DNA of 64,000 nt, taken from positions 1,984,001-2,048,000 of the forward strand of contig OY969919.1 in NCBI GenBank assembly GCA_963704585.1, given 5' to 3'. The DNA comes from Bog-756 sp963704585 (GTDB taxonomy: Bacteria; Actinomycetota; Acidimicrobiia; Acidimicrobiales; RAAP-2). Position 1 is the stretch's first letter. Each line of letters begins with the position of its first letter. The position numbers and the translations under genes are program-made. The notes beneath the pieces are model-generated. The model searched no databases, was not told the origin of the DNA, and saw nothing but the letters and a program-made list of their open reading frames with translations. Positions 34,427 to 47,000 of the stretch are shown here, in pieces.

Positions 34427-36353
34427 GTGGCGCTGAAGACGGAGCGGTACACGGCCGAGAACATCACCGTTCTCGAGGGCCTCGATCCCGTGCGGAAACG
34501 ACCGGGGATGTACATCGGCTCCACGGGACCCACCGGTCTCCACCACCTCGTCTGGGAGGTCGTCGACAACGCGGTCGACGAGGCGATGGCAGGCTTCTGC
34601 ACCCAGATCGACGTGACGGTCCTGGCCGACGGGGGGATCCGGGTGGCCGACGACGGCCGGGGCATCCCCATCGGCCCGATGCCCAAGTACAAGGGGAAGT
34701 CGGCCGCCGAGGTCGTCCTGACCACGCTGCACGCCGGCGGCAAGTTCGGCGAAGGGGGCGGGTACAAGGTCTCCGGCGGGCTCCATGGGGTCGGGGTCTC
34801 GGTGGTCAACGCCCTCTCGACCCGGCTCCTGCTCGAGATCGACCTCGACGGCGACCACCACGTGTTGGAGTTCGGCGACGGCGGGAAGCCCAAGGGGAAG
34901 CTGGAAGTGACCGGCAAGGCTCCCCGCGGGCGGACCGGGACCACCGTGACGTTCTGGCCCGACGCCGCGATCTTCGAGGAGACCGAGTTCCGCGCGCAGA
35001 CCGTCGTGGAGCGTCTGCAGGTGATGGCCTTCCTCAACCGCGGGCTCGAGATCACGTTCACCGACGAGCGGCCCGACGCCAAGCCGCCGACGACGTTCAA
35101 GTACAAGGACGGCATCGTCGACTACGTGCGGCACCTCAATGCCTCGAAGGAGGCGCTCTTCCGCAAGGTCTGTTCGTTCGAGCAGCGCGAGGACGCGATG
35201 GAGGTCGAGATCGCCCTCCAGTGGAACACCGGCTTCTACGAGAGCATCCACTCGTTCGCCAACGGCATCTCCACGATCGACGGCGGCATGCACGAAGAAG
35301 GGCTTCAAGAAGGCCCTCACCAACGTGGTCAACAAGTACGCGCGCAACAAGGGCGCGATCAAGGAGAAGGACGACAACCTGCTGGGGGAGGACATCCGCG
35401 AGGGCCTCACCGCGATCATCTCGGTCCGCCTGCAGGACCCGCAGTTCGAGGGCCAGACCAAGGGGAAGCTGGGGAACGTCCCCGTCCGCTCACTCGTCGA
35501 GCGCGCCACCAACGAGAAGCTCGCGGACTGGTTCGAGGAGAACCCCCGTGAGGCGAACCAGATCGTCCAGAAGGGACTGCTCGCGCAGCGGGCGCGGGTG
35601 GCCGCCCGGTCGGCGCGTGACCTCACCCGGAGGAAGTCGGCGCTCGACGGCGCCGGCCTGCCCGGCAAGCTGGTGGACTGCTCGTCACGGGACCCGCGCG
35701 AGAGCGAGCTCTTCATCGTGGAGGGGAACTCGGCGGGAGGCTCGGCAAAGGACGCCCGCGACCCGCGAACCCAGGCGATCCTCCCCATCCGCGGCAAGAT
35801 CCTCAACGTCGAGCGGGCCCGTATCGACAAGATGCTCAAGAACACCGAGATCCAGGCGCTCATCTCGGCCATCGGCGCCGGTCTCGCCGAGGACTTCGAC
35901 GTCGAGAAGATCCGCTACCACAAGGTGATCATCCTCGCCGACGCCGACGTCGACGGTTCCCACATCAGGACCCTGCTGCTCACGTTCTTCTTCCGCCAGA
36001 TGAAGCCGCTCGTTGAAGGGGGATTCGTCTACGTCGCGCAGCCGCCGCTCTACTCGACCGGGGTCGGCAAGGAGAAGCTCTACTTGAAGGACGACGCGGC
36101 GAAGGCGGCCTTCCTCGCCGAGCACCCGAACCACACGGCCGACTTCCAGCGGCTCAAGGGACTCGGCGAGATGGACTTCTCCGAGTTGCGCGAGACGACC
36201 ATGGACCCGGGGCGCCGCTCGCTGCTGCAGGTCGCGGTCGAGCAGGCCGCGATCGCAGACGAGGTCTGCTCCGTGCTGATGGGGGAGGACGTCGAGCTCC
36301 GGCGCCAGTTCATCCAGACCAACGCCAAAGACGTGCGCTTCCTCGACTTCTGA
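34427..36353 (+). CDS. gyrB: DNA gyrase subunit B (frame break near 35298)
   Basis: Read across one break the protein is about 641 aa. The GHKL ATPase half (LEGLDPVRKRPGMYIGSTGP; VVDNAVDEAMAG; DDGRGIPIG; VSGGLHGVGVSVVNAL) is in the first frame up to STIDGGMHE. The rest, starting EGFKKALTNVVNKYARNKG-like, with ELFIVEGNSAGGSAKDARDP, ADADVDGSHIRTLLLTFFF and the C-terminal DVELRRQFIQTNAKDVRFLD, is in the next. One base must be removed in the AGAAGGG run at 35295-35302. Gyrase B is essential, so this is probably a consensus error. The TOPRIM motif reads EGNSAGG where most have EGDSAGG; the catalytic Glu is kept. Confidence 0.95.
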
Positions 36354-36412
36354 GATGACGCGCCGCTCCTCCCATCCGGCCACGCGCCGATCGCTTCCCG
36401 CCCGGGGACGTC

Positions 36413-38902
<2,490 letters not shown>

Positions 38903-38982
38903 TCGGCGCGAGGCGTGCGCGCGCGGTCCGGTCGGGCTCGGGAGACGGGAGCGCGGTGGTGTAGCGTCGAAGGCCGGTCAGC

Positions 38983-39056
38983 GGGGCTATAGCTCAGTCG
39001 GTTAGAGCGCAGCACTGATAATGCTGAGGTCGCAAGTTCGATTCTTGCTAGCCCCA
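38983..39056 (+). tRNA. tRNA-Ile (anticodon GAT)
   Basis: The cloverleaf is complete: acceptor GGGGCTA/TAGCCCC, D arm GCTC/GAGC, anticodon stem CAGCA/TGCTG around loop CTGATAA (GAT), and T arm GCAAG/CTTGC around TTCGATT. The discriminator base is A and the 3' CCA is not encoded, so the CCA enzyme at 13557-14945 must add it. It lies after gyrA, as in most actinobacteria; the usual neighbouring tRNA-Ala is absent. Confidence 0.97.
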
Positions 39057-39273
39057 CGCTCACTCCCCTGGTCGGGCCCTGCCTCCTCCGAGCGGCCATC
39101 GTCCGCAGTGCATCCCATCGCGCGTCCATCGCGCGCGATCTCGCGTCTTCCGCCAACCGACGTCCGACGCGCATGGCGGCGCTGTGTTCGCCGGATCCGA
39201 TGACCTGTGGGCCGAGGCCGAGGGCTCTGTGCGAGCAGTACCGGGACCGTCCGTCGGCGCTCACCGTGGGAGC

Positions 39274-39310
39274 TTGCTCATTGCCGACGGTAGATCTACT
39301 ATAACTAGTA
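39274..39310 (+). promoter_or_regulatory. promoter and palindromic operator of the GntR gene
   Basis: TTGCTC (39274-39279), 17 bp, then TACTAT (39297-39302) gives a plausible promoter. The -10 box overlaps an inverted repeat TACTA, 4-nt gap, TAGTA (39297-39310), which ends 2 nt before the GntR ATG. The transcript would have almost no leader. Repression by the small GntR regulator itself is likely but inferred. The rest of the gap after the tRNA (39057-39273) shows nothing else. Confidence 0.6.
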
Positions 39311-39312
39311 CC

Positions 39313-39660
39313 ATGTTCGCTGCCAAGGTCGACCGCTCCGAGCCTGTCCCACTGCACGACCAGGTTGCCGCCGAGGTCCGGAGAGCCATCGCCGACGGTG
39401 AGGCGGGACCCGGAGAGCGACTTCCGTTGACGAAGGACATCGCCGCCGTACTCGGTGTGAACAAGAACACGGTGCTCCGAGCGCTGCACATCTTCCGCGA
39501 CGAAGGCCTCCTCGAGTTCCGACGCGGTCGGGGCATCACCGTCGCCGGCACTCCCGAGCAGAGCGCAGTGGTCAGGCGCGTTCGCGAGCTGGTCGAGTTC
39601 TGCCGGTCCCAGGGGTACCGGCGCGACGAGGTCGTCGCGATGATCGAGGGATTGCCGTGA
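39313..39660 (+). CDS. GntR family regulator, short YtrA-like type
   Basis: The 115-aa protein is almost only the GntR winged helix: VPLHDQVAAEVRRAIADGEA, GERLPLTKDIAAVLGVNKNT, VLRALHIFRDEGLLEFRRGR and GITVAG. A short C-terminal helix (VVRRVRELVEFCRSQGYRRD) follows, with no ligand domain. YtrA-type regulators usually control an adjacent membrane or ABC-transporter gene, and the next gene here encodes a membrane-anchored protein. The ATG at 39313 follows the operator directly. Confidence 0.88.
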   Translation: MFAAKVDRSEPVPLHDQVAAEVRRAIADGEAGPGERLPLTKDIAAVLGVNKNTVLRALHIFRDEGLLEFRRGRGITVAGTPEQSAVVRRVRELVEFCRSQGYRRDEVVAMIEGLP

Positions 39661-39726
39661 TAGACACCCACGCCGAAGAGGCCCCACCAACCGCGAGACG
39701 GCAGCTCGACCGGTGAGGGCCTCGAC

Positions 39727-40938
39727 GTGACATCGCTGCTCGAAAGTCCGACTGCGATCGATGAGCTCGAGGCGCAGCTCCTCTTCAAGGAGGCTCGCCG
39801 ACGTCGACGGCGCCTTCGGGTCATCTGGATCACCGTCGTGACCGCGCTGAGCTTCTGCTTGGCCGGTGTCGGATACGCGCTCCACGACCTCTCGACCGTA
39901 CCGGCACGAACCCCTCCAGCCGATGCACGACCGCGACTGCTCCCGCACGCAGCTCCCGCAGCGACGCTGGTGTATGCGTTCGACGATCTTCGCTTCATCA
40001 ACGCTGACACCGGCGCCACCCGCGTGCTGCCGCTTCCTGCGCCCTACGGGCCGAGCCGCGATCTGGGCATGGTCCGAGTCGGAGACGGACTTCTGCTCAA
40101 TCGGGGCAACACGGCGTGGCTCTATCGTCCCGGCTTCGCGGGAGCTCCGGTCGACCTCGGTCGCTCCGACGGAGTCCTTCCCGGACCGACAGGCACTGAG
40201 GCGTGGATCTGGTCCCAGCCCTGTCGCGACCCGTACGGGTGCACCAACTACAGCGCACCTCAGATGGGCAGCGTGCAGCTGATCGACGGCGACGGCTCGC
40301 GACTCGGAGCGCCGGTGTCGTTACCCGGGGGCAGCGGTTGGTATCCGACCGGCCTCGCCGGAGCATCGGGCATCGTGCTCGCCGAGCAGCCTTCCTACGG
40401 CAGCGCCGAAGAGGTCTGGGATCCCTCCACCGATCAGGTCGTCCAGCTGTTCCCCGACGCGTCTGTGATCGGTATGAGCGGAGACGTGGTCATCTGGGAG
40501 CCGGCCCAGTACTGCACGAGTGGATGTTCGTTCGTGGCGACGGATACCAAGACGGGATCCCGACGGACGGTGCAGCTGCCCGCGGGCACCGTCGCGACCG
40601 GCGACGCGGGGATCTCTCCCGATGGCTCGACCGTCGCCATCACGGTCGCACTCGAGAAGGTGTCACGCAGCCCCTATCCACAGGCGATCGCCCTGATCCG
40701 CATCGGTTCGCCCACGCGGACCGCGTCGATCCTTCCCGGCTCGGCTCAGATGACCGATCCGAGTCTCGGCAGCATGAATTTCTCCTGGGCGGACACCGGC
40801 CAACTGTTCTGGTTCACGGTTGGAACGAAGAGCGTCTACAGCTGGAGTCCCGGCGAGGGTCGGGCTCACATGCTTCCTGCTGTGAAGCTTCCACACGTGA
40901 CACTCGTCAATGAGGACCCAGCACTGTTCGCGCTGTAG
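39727..40938 (+). CDS. membrane-anchored protein with probable extracytoplasmic beta-propeller
   Basis: The 403-aa product has a charged N-terminus (LFKEARRRRRRLRV), one membrane helix (VIWITVVTALSFCLAGVGYA, about residues 38-57) and an outside domain of about 340 residues. That domain has repeated short strands and turns (FDDLRFINADTGATRVLPLP; WDPSTDQVVQLFP; ISPDGSTVAITVALE), which look like beta-propeller blades. Four cysteines (CRDPYGC; CTSGC) could form disulfides. I recognise no named family. It is 66 nt downstream of the GntR gene and probably co-regulated. Codon use is less GC-biased than in the origin genes, hinting at later acquisition. Confidence 0.7.
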   Translation: MTSLLESPTAIDELEAQLLFKEARRRRRRLRVIWITVVTALSFCLAGVGYALHDLSTVPARTPPADARPRLLPHAAPAATLVYAFDDLRFINADTGATRVLPLPAPYGPSRDLGMVRVGDGLLLNRGNTAWLYRPGFAGAPVDLGRSDGVLPGPTGTEAWIWSQPCRDPYGCTNYSAPQMGSVQLIDGDGSRLGAPVSLPGGSGWYPTGLAGASGIVLAEQPSYGSAEEVWDPSTDQVVQLFPDASVIGMSGDVVIWEPAQYCTSGCSFVATDTKTGSRRTVQLPAGTVATGDAGISPDGSTVAITVALEKVSRSPYPQAIALIRIGSPTRTASILPGSAQMTDPSLGSMNFSWADTGQLFWFTVGTKSVYSWSPGEGRAHMLPAVKLPHVTLVNEDPALFAL

Positions 40939-41177
40939 GTTGCCGGCGCGAGGATGAGGATCCCGCTCGAACGATCGTCGCGGAGCGTTGCGGACTGGGC
41001 TGCGGTGCATGGGCTGGGGCAGGAGACCCTCCATCCACAGGAACGCCAGTCGCTCGATGCCACGATCGGATCCACCCCGAGCTCCCTCGGCCACGACGTT
41101 CCGAGCGACACGATCGTCGGTGTCCGGCAGGATGTCGAGATGGCTCCCATCCGCTATCCCGAGTGCTAGGGCGACGG

Positions 41178-41741
41178 ATGGCCGAAGACCTGCTCACCGA
41201 TCGCCTGCGCCTCCGCGAGTGGTGCGTCGACGACCTCGAGGCACTCGGTGCGATCTTCGCCAAGCCGGAGGTCTGGCACTTCCCGCTCCGTCGGGGCTTC
41301 ACCGGCGACGAGACCGCTCGGTACCTCTCCACGAGGATCGAACTGCAGCGGACGCGCGGCTGGTGCGAGCGGGCGGTCGAGCTCCGTGCCACGGGAGGGC
41401 TCGTCGGCTATCTCGGGCTCACCCTGCCCGAGTGGCTCCCCGAGGTGATGCCGACCCCCGAGATCGGGTGGCGCCTCGATCCCGAGCACTGGCACGGCGG
41501 GCTGGCGACCGAGGGCGCACGTGCGACGCTCGACTTCGGCTTCGGTGTGCTCGGGTTCGACGAGGTCATCGCGATCTACGAGCCGGAGAACGTGGCATCG
41601 GGCGGCGTGATGGAACGACTCGGGATGCGCGTCGTCCGCGACACCGTGCACCCGGAGCTTGGCCATCCGCTACGGATCACTCGCGTGCACACGGGGGAGT
41701 GGCGGGAGAGGCATCCGGCGGGGGCCGATCGCCACGGATGA
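41178..41741 (+). CDS. GNAT family N-acetyltransferase (RimJ/RimL type)
   Basis: The 187-aa protein starts LLTDRLRLREWCVDDLEALG and has the acetyl-CoA region (GLVGYLGLTLPEW; EIGWRLDPEHWHGGLATEGA; ARATLDFGFGVLGFDEVIAI) and VASGGVMERLGMRVV, the pattern of GNAT enzymes that act on protein N-termini or small amines. The substrate is unknown. The ATG at 41178 is preferred over a GTG five codons upstream. The gap before it (40939-41177) holds a short open frame I cannot support. Confidence 0.87.
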   Translation: MAEDLLTDRLRLREWCVDDLEALGAIFAKPEVWHFPLRRGFTGDETARYLSTRIELQRTRGWCERAVELRATGGLVGYLGLTLPEWLPEVMPTPEIGWRLDPEHWHGGLATEGARATLDFGFGVLGFDEVIAIYEPENVASGGVMERLGMRVVRDTVHPELGHPLRITRVHTGEWRERHPAGADRHG

Positions 41742-41821
41742 GGCCGACGGAACCGGTTGACGGGTCCCGACCCCGGGTCTAGACAGGCTGCCGTCCGGTG
41801 GAGTCGACGTGGAGGGACCTG

Positions 41822-42727
41822 ATGGGTCTTCGGTGGTTGGTGCAGGGTGCCCGGGGTCGGGCGCCAAAGCGGTGGATCGGTGGTGCTGCGGCCGTGGTGG
41901 CGATGGCGGGTGTGCTGGTCGGCACGGTGGCTTCGGCAGGGTCGGCGTCGACCCGTACCTACGTCGCGTTGGGTGACTCCTACACTGCCGATCCCGGGGT
42001 CAGCGGCCTCGCGTCGGGCATCTCGGTCCTCTGCCTGCAGTCCTCGGCCGACTACCCGCACCAGGTCGGTGCCGCGCTCGGTCTCGCCACGACGGACGTG
42101 AGCTGCTCGGGCGCGACCTCGTCGAACATGACGAGCTCGCAGTACCCGGGCGTCGCGCCGCAGTTCGCCGCGCTGTCGGGTTCGACGAACGTCGTGACCG
42201 TCGGTATCGGCGGGAACGACAACAACCTCTTCGTCGGGGCGCTCGTCTCGTGCGGGATCCTCGACATCGCCGACTTCCTCAACATCGGCGCTCCGTGCGA
42301 GGCGGTCTTCGGCAACACCTTCGCCAACGCGGTCTCAGGTGACGCCTCGACGATCGGTGGGGTGATCCGGGGCATCCACGCCCACGCGCCGGGCGCGACC
42401 GTCTTCGTGATCGGCTACCCCGACATCCTCCCGCAGAGCGGTCACTGTTACCCGACGATGCCGCTCACGACGGGCGACACCTCGTACCTCAACGGCGTCG
42501 AGAAGGACCTCAATTCGATGCTCAGCACCGAGGCCGCGGCGAACGGCGCGACCTTCGTGGACACGTTCACGCCTTCGATCGGCCACGACGCCTGCAAGTC
42601 CGGGAGCGCGCAGTGGGTCAACCCGATCATCGCGACGAACGGGGGGATCTCGGTGCACCCGACGCCGAACGGCGTGACGGAGACCACCAAGCTCGTGGGG
42701 CAGGCCCTCTCCGCGAAGGGATTCTGA
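41822..42727 (+). CDS. secreted SGNH/GDSL hydrolase
   Basis: The 301-aa protein has an N-terminal signal peptide (KRWIGGAAAVVAMAGVLVGT, cut near SAGSAS). It has SGNH blocks: nucleophile YVALGDSYTADPG, then VSCSGATSSNM, VTVGIGGNDNN and the C-terminal VHPTPNG with Asp/His of the triad. Cysteine pairs suggest disulfides, as in Streptomyces SEST-like lipases/esterases. It probably cleaves esters outside the cell. The ATG has GGAGG 6 nt upstream. Confidence 0.88.
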   Translation: MGLRWLVQGARGRAPKRWIGGAAAVVAMAGVLVGTVASAGSASTRTYVALGDSYTADPGVSGLASGISVLCLQSSADYPHQVGAALGLATTDVSCSGATSSNMTSSQYPGVAPQFAALSGSTNVVTVGIGGNDNNLFVGALVSCGILDIADFLNIGAPCEAVFGNTFANAVSGDASTIGGVIRGIHAHAPGATVFVIGYPDILPQSGHCYPTMPLTTGDTSYLNGVEKDLNSMLSTEAAANGATFVDTFTPSIGHDACKSGSAQWVNPIIATNGGISVHPTPNGVTETTKLVGQALSAKGF

Positions 42728-42764
42728 ACCGAGGCAACGGCGCAACGGCGGATCGCGGCCACTG

Positions 42765-43448
42765 GTGCCCGACGCGGAGAGTGCTGAGTGGACGCGGCTG
42801 ACCGCCGCGGTCGTCCGGGCGGGTCGCGACGCGGCTGACGCCCTCGGATGGCCGGGGGTGGCCGAACGCTGGGAAGAGCCGTCGGTCCTTCCCGAGATGA
42901 CCGTCGGCGGGCTCGCGTCCCACCTCGCCCAGATGCTCACCGGCCTCGTCGCATGGCTCGATGCCGAGCCGTCCGCTCCCGGCGAGCTGGTCGTGCAGAG
43001 TCTGGGCGAGACCTACGGGCACTCCACGCGTCTCGACGGCGAGCGCGGGCTCGAGGGGGACACCGCGCGCACGATCCGCACGTGGGCGGCCGAGCGCGCC
43101 GCGGAAGGTGCCGTCGCGACCGCGGCGGCAGGTCGGTCGGCTGTCGATCGCCTCCCGGCGTTGCTTGGCACCGCCTCCCCGGACCGCGTCATCCCCTCCA
43201 TCGTGATGCCCGGGGTGGGCATGCGACTCGACGGCTACCTGCGCACGCGCTGCGTCGAGTTCGTCGTGCACACGCTCGACCTCGCGGCGAGCACAGGGCG
43301 TACGGCCCCGGAGCCCGCGCCCGAGGTGGGCGACGCCGTCGTCGGGACCCTCGTCGAGCTCTGTCGGGCCCGTGCGGGCGACGCAGCCGTCGTCACCGCC
43401 CTCGCCAGGCGGGAGCGGTCTGACCCCGAGGCACTGCGGGCACTCTGA
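42765..43448 (+). CDS. mycothiol-dependent maleylpyruvate isomerase family protein
   Basis: The 227-aa product has the MDMPI/DinB-like helical N-terminal domain (EWTRLTAAVVRAGRDAADAL; LPEMTVGGLASHLAQMLTGL, with His at the metal site) and RCVEFVVHTLDLAAS with Glu and His further on. A short C-terminal part (VGTLVELCRARAGDAAVVTA) follows. The family uses a metal and mycothiol in isomerase or transfer reactions. Whether this member is an enzyme is not proven. GTG start, 37 nt after the SGNH gene. Confidence 0.78.
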   Translation: MPDAESAEWTRLTAAVVRAGRDAADALGWPGVAERWEEPSVLPEMTVGGLASHLAQMLTGLVAWLDAEPSAPGELVVQSLGETYGHSTRLDGERGLEGDTARTIRTWAAERAAEGAVATAAAGRSAVDRLPALLGTASPDRVIPSIVMPGVGMRLDGYLRTRCVEFVVHTLDLAASTGRTAPEPAPEVGDAVVGTLVELCRARAGDAAVVTALARRERSDPEALRAL

Positions 43449-43503
43449 GCGAGCGCAACGCGCCGACCCGGCGACTCCGCGTCACGGACCGCACCACCGC
43501 GCC

Positions 43504-43908
43504 TCACGACCTGCCGTGCCGCACCTCCTGGACGAGGTAGCCGTTGCCGTCGGGGTCGGCGAAGTTGAGGAACGAGTCGTAGTCGGCGCGCTGCGGGTCA
43601 GGACCGGGTGCCTGCACCCCGTCCTCGAAGTGGAAGATCTCGGTCGCATCGACCCCACGTTCGACGAGCTCGGCCCGAGCCCGGTCGATGTCGGAGACGA
43701 CGAGGTGGAGTCCTTGCAGCGAACCCGCCGCATCCGGATTGCGCATCAGTGTGATCGAGCACGCGGAACCCGGCGGGGTGACCTGCACGACGCGGAAGTC
43801 CTCGCCGGCACGGTGGTCGACGTCGAGGTGGAACCCAAGGCGGTCGACGCAGGACTCCTTGGCCCGGTCGACGTCCGCGACCGGCACGACCACGAGCTTC
43901 CACTCCAT
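43504..43908 (-). CDS. VOC (glyoxalase/dioxygenase-fold) family protein
   Basis: The 134-aa protein starts MEWKLVVVPVADVDRAKESC and has the two beta-alpha-beta modules: LGFHLDVDHRAGEDFRVVQV and LHLVVSDIDRARAELVERGV, with FADPDGNGYLVQEV at the end. That is the glyoxalase/bleomycin-resistance fold. It likely binds a small molecule or metal; the function is unknown. The ATG at 43908 gives the family start; the longer frame is not conserved in type. Confidence 0.85.
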   Translation of the reverse strand: MEWKLVVVPVADVDRAKESCVDRLGFHLDVDHRAGEDFRVVQVTPPGSACSITLMRNPDAAGSLQGLHLVVSDIDRARAELVERGVDATEIFHFEDGVQAPGPDPQRADYDSFLNFADPDGNGYLVQEVRHGRS

Positions 43909-44012
43909 GAGGGTGCGTCCCGTCCCGGCGCCGAACATCGGCCCACCAGCGATCGTAGGGACGCCGCGATCACGACGCAGCGTCTGACCCGGCCACTCGG
44001 CCGTGCGCGGCG

Positions 44013-47000
44013 TCAGATGGTGATCGCGTCGAAGTAGGTGACCCGCTGCTGGGCGTCACCGAGATCGGAGGGCGGATAGTTCTCCGCCTCGCTGATGAGG
44101 ATGCGCATCGACTGGCTGCCGCGGGCGACCGGGAGGGTGAGCGTCCCGTTCCAGTTGAGCAGCGGCCCCACCGCGGTCGGGGTGAGCGAGACGGTCGACG
44201 GGGTGGGCACCCACTGCAGCTCGGGGTCGGCGACGCCGGGCTGGAGGGTCTCGACGGTGGCCGTCATCGTCGGGCCGTACTCGTACGCGTTGAAGAGGTA
44301 GTCGGGACCGGTGACGACGATCTTGACGGTGGTGGTCGTGGGGAAGGTCAGCGTCGCGGAGCGGTCGGGCGCGAGCTGCGCGAAGTCCGCCTGGGCGACG
44401 CGGGAGACCTCGGTGCCCGGAACGGTTGACGGTTGGTACCGGACGAAGCCGAGCCGGACGAACGGCCACGAGCTCGCACCCACGTTGATCGCGACGTCCG
44501 CGTACCAGAGCTGGTGCGTGGAGTCCCACCCCACCGGGTGGCCCGCGACGTCGACCCACGGATTGGTATCCGTCTGCTCGGCGAGGAGCACCCCGTTCTG
44601 CGTGGCGGTCGCGGTGAGGAAGTCGGCGACGCCCGGCGTCGGGCTGACCGGACCGGCGATCACCAGGGGATCGCGCCCGTAGCGGGTCACGAACGGGAGG
44701 AGCTCCGGCGGGAAGGGGACCCCCGGGGGGCCGTCGGCCACGATGGCCCCGAGCAGCTCGCCGTCGCCCGATGACCACCACGGGCGGCCGAGGTAGACGC
44801 GCAGCACGTTGCCGGCCCGGACGCTCGTGATCTTCGAGGCGGTGCTCTTCTCCTGCCACTGGAATGCCGGCAGGATGTAGCGGACGTCGGGCGGCAGCGG
44901 CCGCGCCGAGCTCGGGATGTTCGCGAGCGCTCCTTGCGGCGTCGGTGGGCTCGCGCTCGCCTCGAGGCTCGAACGGGTCACCGGGGGCTCGACATACTGC
45001 ACGTTGACGCTTGCACCCGTCGGGATCGCGCCGGCGGTGATGCGCGCGATCGTCCCGGCCGTGTCGTCCTCGGCGTAGTCGACGCCGGACTGGTAGCTCA
45101 CCGCGGTCGTCGCGTCGGTCACGACGACCGACCCCTGCGCGAGCCCCGCGGCGTCGACCGTCACGGGCGTCGTGTCGCTCAGGGTGATCGTCGTGTACTT
45201 GGCGAAGTACTCGAGGAACCGGGTCGTCGCGAGCGTCTGGTAGTAGACGTTGCGGTGCTTCGTGTCGCCGAAGTCGTGCCGCATCGCATTGAGCGGAACC
45301 GTCGAGGGCGATCCGGAGTCGATGTCGAGCTCACCGACCCGGCCGTTACCCGAGAGCTCGATCGATCCCTTGGGGTTCTTGCCGTCGTCGAACGGCTCAG
45401 TCCACTGGGCGAGCACGTCGAGGCGCTGGGTCGAGGGGGGGTCGAAGGTGATGTCGCCGTCGACGAGCGCGAAGGTGTCGCCGGCGGACCTGCTCGGGGT
45501 GACCGCGGGCAGATCCGGCGCGAGCAGCGGCTGCTGGACCGCGTGCACGATGGTCAGCTCGCGGTAGGGGGTGAACATCCAGTGCTGACCGCTCAGGATC
45601 AGGCTCTGGAGCGACGTGGTCGCAAGACCCGCGTCGCTCAGCCAGTTCCACAGGTTCATGAGTCCGAGATCCGCGGAGTCGAAGACCGAGCTCATCCTGA
45701 CGGTGCTGACCGAGGCCTTGGGCGCGAGGACGGTGAGCACACCGCCGGTCTGGCTGGGGGCCCCGCTCCCGGGCTTGACCTCGAGGGAGAAGAGCTGGGC
45801 CGAGGGCCACGACGGCGAGAAGGAGACCAGGGTGGTGGGGCTCACCGCGGTGGTCCCGGGCAGGAACTGGAAGGCCGCCCCCCGGGCGATCGGGTCCGGC
45901 AGGTAGGGGAGGGTGAGGGTGCTCCCCCCGTAGTAGATCCACTGCTGGCCGGCGTTGAGCGGCTGGGTGTCGTCGAGGCCGCCTTGGGCCGTCATGACCG
46001 TCGGTGTCGCGAAGGTCTGCCCGTCGAGCGCGGCGAGCGTCGCGTAGAGGCTCGCCTGGGGCTTGCCGGTGGCGCCGTCGAGTGCGCCGTGCTGCTCGGC
46101 CAGCTGGACCGACGCGGTGGGTGGCGCGACCCAGCGGCTGGTCGGCAGGATCGACGGGCTTGTGTCGGGGATGTCGTAGTTGCTCCGGATCACGAGGGTC
46201 TCGAGCGAGTCGCCGGGGGTGCGTGGGGCGGTCGGCACGAGCACCGGGGAGGCCACCGGCTCGGCACGTCCGTAGAGCGCCGCCGGACTGGCCCAGGTGA
46301 ACGCGGCGGCCGAGGTGTCGGTCGAGAAGGGGATCGAGTTGCCCGCGAGGTCGACCGCACGGGCGCGCAGCTGATACGTGTGGCCGAAGCGCAGCGGCGG
46401 CAGGGTGCCGGGCGTCGCGGCGTAGGCGATCTGGAGCGGGATGGACCCGGTCGCCGGGTTGTAGGTCTCGGGGGTGAGGCCGTCGGTTGGCGAGTCCGAG
46501 AGGTGCTGGCCCGGCCGCGGGGCGACGAGGCTCCAGCCGCGCCAGCCGATGAGCGTCTCGGGGAGGCAGAGGTCGCCGCTCGTGCCGGTCCCCGGCGAGG
46601 TGAGGCCGAGCTCGACCCAGCCCTCGTCGCCCGACGGCACCGGCACGACGGTGGACGGCGACGCGCCGACCACGTAGCCGCCGGGACCGGGCGACGGCGC
46701 GGCCGAGCGCGCACAGAGCTGGCCCCAGGCGCCCGTCGTCTGGTCGTACGCGTCGATGCGGTACCCCTGGGTCACGTCCTCGGCGTAGAGGGTGATCTTC
46801 GGCGGGGGACTCGCCGTGAGATTGGTGTTGAGCGTGTCGGAGCTCTGGAGGGTGCCGTAGAGCGCGGCGGCGTTCGCGGTCCACGCGAGGGAGAGTCCGG
46901 CCGATCGCAGCGACGGCACCGCGTAGCTGGTCGGGGTGTCGAAGGTGCGGTAGGGACCGAGCGCCCGCTCGACCGTGGCGGCGAAGGCGAGCATCTTGGT

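Noticed and set aside
35290..35302. Programmed ribosomal frameshift in gyrB
   Set aside because: There is no convincing slippery heptamer with a downstream structure, and several other genes show similar run-associated breaks, so sequence error is simpler.
40954..41169. A 71-codon plus-strand frame before the GNAT gene
   Set aside because: Codon bias is acceptable but there is no ribosome site or recognisable fold, and it overlaps other open frames; not enough to call a gene.
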